NCBI GenBank assembly: GCA_937969125.1
Contig: CALBVA010000233.1
Location: 1 to 16,354, forward strand
Length of the DNA: 16,354 bases
Direction of reading: 5' to 3'
From: an uncultured Verrucomicrobiales bacterium
GTDB taxonomy: Bacteria; Verrucomicrobiota; Verrucomicrobiia; Verrucomicrobiales; Akkermansiaceae
Of this stretch, positions 13,584 to 16,354 are shown piece after piece. Position 1 is the stretch's first letter, and the number at the start of each line of letters is the position of its first letter. The notes beneath the pieces were generated by a model. It worked only from the letters and a program-made list of their open reading frames with translations. It was not told the DNA's origin and did no database searches. The translations under genes and the position numbers were made by a program.

Positions 13584-14099
13584 CTAGAAGACGCGCGATT
13601 TGTATTTTTGGGAATTGTGGACGTATTTTTCAGCCCACTTTTTGATGTCCTGCTGCTCCTTGAGGTCGAGGGTTTTCACGACCTTGGCAGGGCTGCCGAG
13701 GACGAGGGAGCCGGGCGGGATGACGGTGCCTCCAGTGACGAGGGCATTGGCGCCGATGATCGATCGCTCTCCAATCACCGCGCCATCGAGGACACAGGAC
13801 CCCATGCCAATGAGGACCTCATTCTTCACCGTGCAGGCGTGGAGAATAGCGGAGTGACCGACGGTGACGAGTTCTCCGACGTGACAGCCAAAGTCATCTG
13901 CGAGGTGGATCACGGCGTTATCCTGCACATTGCTGCGGGGGCCGATCGTGATGTCATTAATGTCGCCGCGGAGGGTGGCATTATACCAGATGCTGGATTC
14001 CTCTCCGAGAGTGACGCGACCGATAACGTCCGCGCTAGCGGCAACAAAAGCGGACTCCGGGATGACGGGGAAAATCCCCTCGAAGGGTTCGATGGCCAT
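13584..14099 (-). CDS. Gamma-class carbonic anhydrase family protein
   Basis: This 171-residue protein is a left-handed beta-helix of hexapeptide repeats, as in the YrdA/PaaY/CaiE group of gamma carbonic anhydrase-like trimers, which bind zinc or iron between subunits and in active members interconvert CO2 and bicarbonate. The key residues of the family are all present: Arg44 and Asp46 in NATLRGD (40-46), Gln59 and Asp60 in NVQDNAVIHL (57-66), and metal ligands His65, His82 and His87 in VIHL and GHSAILHAC. The acidic loop carrying the proposed proton-shuttle Glu of Cam is absent, as is usual for this short form, so activity is not certain. The C-terminal helix (LKEQQDIKKWAEKYVHNSQKY) is typical. 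It starts at ATG 14099 opposite a plus-strand gene 129 nt away, so the gap must hold divergent promoters. Confidence 0.93.
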   Translation of the reverse strand: MAIEPFEGIFPVIPESAFVAASADVIGRVTLGEESSIWYNATLRGDINDITIGPRSNVQDNAVIHLADDFGCHVGELVTVGHSAILHACTVKNEVLIGMGSCVLDGAVIGERSIIGANALVTGGTVIPPGSLVLGSPAKVVKTLDLKEQQDIKKWAEKYVHNSQKYKSRVF

Positions 14100-14172
14100 G
14101 CGAGGAGGCTAGTGATGGACTAAATTTTTCGCAAGAATTCGAAAATCATGAAAGGAAACTGCTGGCAAATCC

Positions 14173-14228
14173 AGGGAATTGCCGGAAGTTGCACCCTCAC
14201 CCGGAGCTTGGCTTCCGGCTAATTCCCT
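14173..14228 (+). promoter_or_regulatory. Long inverted repeat ending exactly at the start codon of the gene at 14229
   Basis: AGGGAATTGCCGGAAG (14173-14188) is complementary over all 16 bases to CTTCCGGCTAATTCCCT (14212-14228), whose only unpaired base is T14220. The loop is 23 nt and contains CACCCTCACCC. The right arm ends at 14228 and the ATG begins at 14229. The loop also contains CCGGAG (14201-14206), which can pair with the same CTTCCGG (14212-14218) in a competing shorter hairpin, so two exclusive structures are possible. In RNA this would lock the start region and suggests translational control; a cruciform or binding site in DNA is the other reading. Confidence 0.65.
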
Positions 14229-15047
14229 ATGCGCGAGTCCCTCATCATCTTAGCCTGCCTGATCATCGGGATCGCTTTGCGCTCCTGTCGGACGCTTTTA
14301 CTGAGAAAAGTCGGTGCTTTGACCTTCTTACTGGCTTCGTTTCTCATCTTTTTCTTCATCTTCGACTCCTTCTGCATGGGCTGGATCGGGGTGTTTCTCT
14401 GGTTCTTCCTGCCATGGGTGAATTTATTGACAAGAATCCGGAAGCTGAGACTACCACTCGATAACCGGCTGAAGGTACGGAAGATGCCCAGCCCGGAGCA
14501 CTTCCCAAATGCGGCGAGATTGACCTCCGAAATCGAAGGAGCTGATTTTGATTTTGTGGCGGAGAGTGGCTGGAACTGGGTGGGGATGAGGCAGTATTTC
14601 CGTTTTTTTTGGCATCCAGAGGCGAAATCGGTAGCGGCGGTTTGTCTCTGCGAACATGAGCAAATCGCCTTTGCCTTCGTTACGATTTCTTCCCGGAGCA
14701 CCTGCGGGATTGCTATTCACACGACAAATTATCCCTTTTCTCCGAATCTGAAGCATCCGCCGAAAACACACTGGGATCACCTGCCCTGTGAGAAGAATCG
14801 CTTCGATCTGATCTATGACGATCACGAGAAACATTTGGCACGGCTGGGCCTGACGAAGGAGCAATTGGAAATGCCGGATCCGGATGAGCTGATCAAGCAG
14901 GTGGAATCCGAGATGCGGAAGCAGATCGATCACAATGCCACCTGCGGGCTGATCGAGCTGACGGATGACGGACACTTCCGCTACTCCGTGAAGGGTCTTT
15001 TTTTCCTTTGGTTCCAATCGGTGAAAGACATGATCCGGCTCTGCTGA
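14229..15047 (+). CDS. Unrecognised membrane protein with cytoplasmic soluble domain
   Basis: I do not recognise this 272-residue protein. Residues 3-20 and 28-67 form two to three hydrophobic segments (LIILACLIIGIAL; TFLLASFLIFFFIF; IGVFLWFFLPWV), followed by a basic stretch RIRKLRLPLDNRLKVRK that suggests the soluble part lies in the cytoplasm. The soluble part (about 90-272) has a plausible alpha/beta pattern, many aromatic residues, an FDFVAESGWNWVGMRQYFRFFWHP segment spread over 107-130, and a charged helix (KHLARLGLTKEQLEMPDPDELIKQVESEMRKQIDHN, in pieces). It contains several His and Cys but no motif I can name. Only 3 nt separate its stop from the YhaM-like exonuclease gene, so the two are co-transcribed and translationally linked. 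A very strong inverted repeat abuts its ATG. Length and coupling make it a real gene. Confidence 0.75.
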   Translation: MRESLIILACLIIGIALRSCRTLLLRKVGALTFLLASFLIFFFIFDSFCMGWIGVFLWFFLPWVNLLTRIRKLRLPLDNRLKVRKMPSPEHFPNAARLTSEIEGADFDFVAESGWNWVGMRQYFRFFWHPEAKSVAAVCLCEHEQIAFAFVTISSRSTCGIAIHTTNYPFSPNLKHPPKTHWDHLPCEKNRFDLIYDDHEKHLARLGLTKEQLEMPDPDELIKQVESEMRKQIDHNATCGLIELTDDGHFRYSVKGLFFLWFQSVKDMIRLC

Positions 15048-15050
15048 GCC

Positions 15051-16109
15051 ATGACGATTTCCGAACTGTTAGCGACCACCAATGAGAGCCCGCTGGAGGC
15101 TGCGATAGCCGTGCAACTCCAGACTGTGAAGGAACGGGAAACGAAAGGCGGGAAGCCTTTCCTGGAATGGACGGTGGCTGACTCGACGGGTAATATCACT
15201 CTCAAGGTGTGGAATAACCACCCGCAGTTTCAGGCGGCTGCAGACATGGATCCAGAGACACTGGTCCACCTCTCCGGCGAATGGACGCAAAACCAGTATG
15301 GCATCGATGGCAAGGGCTGGAAATTCCGCTACCTGAGCGAGGAGGAAAAGACGGACTTCCTGGCAGGAGATCCTGAGACACGGGAACGGCAAAATACGGA
15401 CTGGGCGGACATCTTGGAGCTCATTAGGAAAACCAATGACCCAAGACTGAAGGCGATCTGTGATGAATTTGTGGCGCAGTTTGAGGATCGATTTCGTCGC
15501 ACAGCAGCGGCGCGGAAGAATCATCATGCGCGGCGGGGTGGATTGGTGGAGCATGTCGCGCAGATGATGCGGAGTGCGGTCGCGATCTGCGGGGTCTATC
15601 CTTATCTCAATCGTGACCTCATGGTGGCGGGCGTGCTATTTCACGATTGCGGGAAACTTTGGGAAAACACCTATCCGGAGAGTGGCTTTAACCAGCTGCA
15701 TCTGATGCATGGTGAGATGCTGGGGCACATTCCGCTGGGGATGGAGCTAGTGAACAAACTGTGGCGGGAGCTTTCGCTGGACCAGTGGAAGGACATGGAG
15801 CCGACCAATGAAGAGGTAAGATTACATCTGCTTCATCTGATCGCCTCGCATCACGGACAGTATGACTTCGGCTCCCCCACCCTGCCACGGACGCCGGAGG
15901 CGCACGCACTGCACTACGTGGATAACCTCGATGCAAAACTGGAGATGGTGAAGGACGCCTACGCCACCGCGAACGAGACGGTGCCGGGAATTTATGAACG
16001 GAGATTCCCCCTGCCCGCTCCGCTCGTGACTCCGCTGGCTGCGGTGGCAGGCGATCATTCTGAAGAGGCGGAGGAGACCCCGGGTGAGGTGAGCGATCAG
16101 TTGTTTTAA
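15051..16109 (+). CDS. YhaM-like 3'-5' exoribonuclease (OB-fold plus HD domain)
   Basis: YhaM-type enzymes degrade RNA from the 3' end with a metal-dependent HD phosphohydrolase centre and bind nucleic acid through an OB-fold. In this 352-residue protein the OB-like part covers about 15-95 (KPFLEWTVADSTGNITLKVW, 35-54; HLSGEWTQNQYG). The HD part (about 155-300) shows GGLVEHVAQMM (163-173, His168), LFHDCGKL (196-203, His198-Asp199), HGEMLGH (220-226), ASHHGQYDFGS (265-275, His267-268) and the final Asp in HYVDNLDAKL (288-297). These match the family's metal ligands in order, and the length is close to the roughly 310 residues of Bacillus YhaM plus an acidic tail. It follows the membrane protein gene by 3 nt. 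The real substrate (RNA or single-stranded DNA) is inferred from the family. Confidence 0.88.
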   Translation: MTISELLATTNESPLEAAIAVQLQTVKERETKGGKPFLEWTVADSTGNITLKVWNNHPQFQAAADMDPETLVHLSGEWTQNQYGIDGKGWKFRYLSEEEKTDFLAGDPETRERQNTDWADILELIRKTNDPRLKAICDEFVAQFEDRFRRTAAARKNHHARRGGLVEHVAQMMRSAVAICGVYPYLNRDLMVAGVLFHDCGKLWENTYPESGFNQLHLMHGEMLGHIPLGMELVNKLWRELSLDQWKDMEPTNEEVRLHLLHLIASHHGQYDFGSPTLPRTPEAHALHYVDNLDAKLEMVKDAYATANETVPGIYERRFPLPAPLVTPLAAVAGDHSEEAEETPGEVSDQLF

Positions 16110-16151
16110 GGGGCGATTGTCATTTCACGATCTCTCTCTAACTTATTTGGC

Positions 16152-16354
16152 ATGGTTATTTGGCTGACAGGATGCACCTCCGGATTAGGGCTGGCTTTGG
16201 TGCCGGAATTTGTAAATGCGGGACACGTGGTGATCGGATGCGGGCGAAATGAAATTGCCCTGCAACGCCTGCGACAGGAGCATCCGGAGTGTTCGTTTTT
16301 CGCGGTCGATGTCTCGAGTGATGACGAAGTGGCCAACTTCTGCGAGAAGGCTTT
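16152..16354 (+). CDS. Short-chain dehydrogenase/reductase, N-terminal part (cut by window edge)
   Basis: Only the first 67 residues are visible. They form the start of an SDR Rossmann fold: VIWLTGCTSGLGLALVPEF with the nucleotide-binding TGxxxGxG motif (TGCTSGLG, residues 6-13), then the second strand VVIGCGRN (26-33), where Arg32 after Gly hints at NADP(H), and the conserved acidic end of the third strand AVDVSSDDEV (51-60). Enzymes of this class oxidise or reduce alcohols and ketones of many kinds; the substrate cannot be told from this part. It starts at ATG 16152, 42 nt after the exonuclease stop, without a visible Shine-Dalgarno sequence or terminator between, so read-through from upstream is possible. 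Confidence 0.88.
   Translation, partial: MVIWLTGCTSGLGLALVPEFVNAGHVVIGCGRNEIALQRLRQEHPECSFFAVDVSSDDEVANFCEKA

Noticed and set aside
13575..14123. 182-codon plus-strand open frame
   Set aside because: It is antisense to the gamma carbonic anhydrase, which has all its metal ligands.
14126..14145. TTTTCG-N8-CGAAAA inverted repeat between the carbonic anhydrase and the membrane protein genes as an operator
   Set aside because: It is a short AT-rich match in a divergent promoter gap; possible, but not distinguishable from chance.

Overview
The window carries 18 protein-coding genes (two cut by the window ends), one probable gene remnant, and no rRNA, tRNA, CRISPR array, transposase or phage gene that I can see. 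Gene content and style suggest a Gram-negative, free-living bacterium of the Verrucomicrobiota, perhaps near Akkermansiaceae/Rubritaleaceae. The reasons are inferential: a TonB/ExbB/ExbD set, a secreted beta-helix protein, a large-type 5-oxoprolinase with a planctomycete/verrucomicrobial-style insertion, and almost no Shine-Dalgarno sequences ahead of the genes. There is no marker gene to confirm this.

Layout. Positions 1-5808 are all on the minus strand. Read in transcription order they are a lipoate ligase/octanoyltransferase-like enzyme, a TonB/TolA-like protein, ExbB, ExbD and peptide deformylase, tightly packed with gaps of -4 to 45 nt. A 399-nt AT-rich leader region follows, then an unrecognised protein with a disordered N-terminal half, which overlaps the start of a hydantoinase/oxoprolinase-type gene that runs off the left edge. 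Divergent from this block, positions 5861-7325 hold two overlapping plus-strand genes: a two-domain CbiX-type chelatase and a protein with four cysteines resembling the Fe-S domain that accompanies CbiX in Deinococcus DR2241.

Positions 7312-9743 (minus) hold a degenerate coding remnant and an overlapping pair: a six-helix membrane protein and a membrane-anchored spermidine-synthase-like protein lacking the usual catalytic Asp. Positions 9971-11172 (minus) are a rex - glutaredoxin-like redox unit ending in a clear intrinsic terminator. Further minus-strand genes encode a secreted right-handed beta-helix protein and a gamma-type carbonic anhydrase. Positions 14229-16354 (plus) encode an unrecognised membrane protein, a YhaM-like 3'-5' exoribonuclease 3 nt downstream, and the start of a short-chain dehydrogenase.

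Most genes are housekeeping or envelope functions. The most unusual signal is non-coding. Two genes (10418 minus and 14229 plus) are preceded by strong inverted repeats whose downstream arm ends exactly at the start codon, with 23-24 nt C-rich loops; a weaker version precedes the gene at 1821. The CbiX/Fe-S pair and the split spermidine-synthase-like pair are the most interesting protein-level observations.
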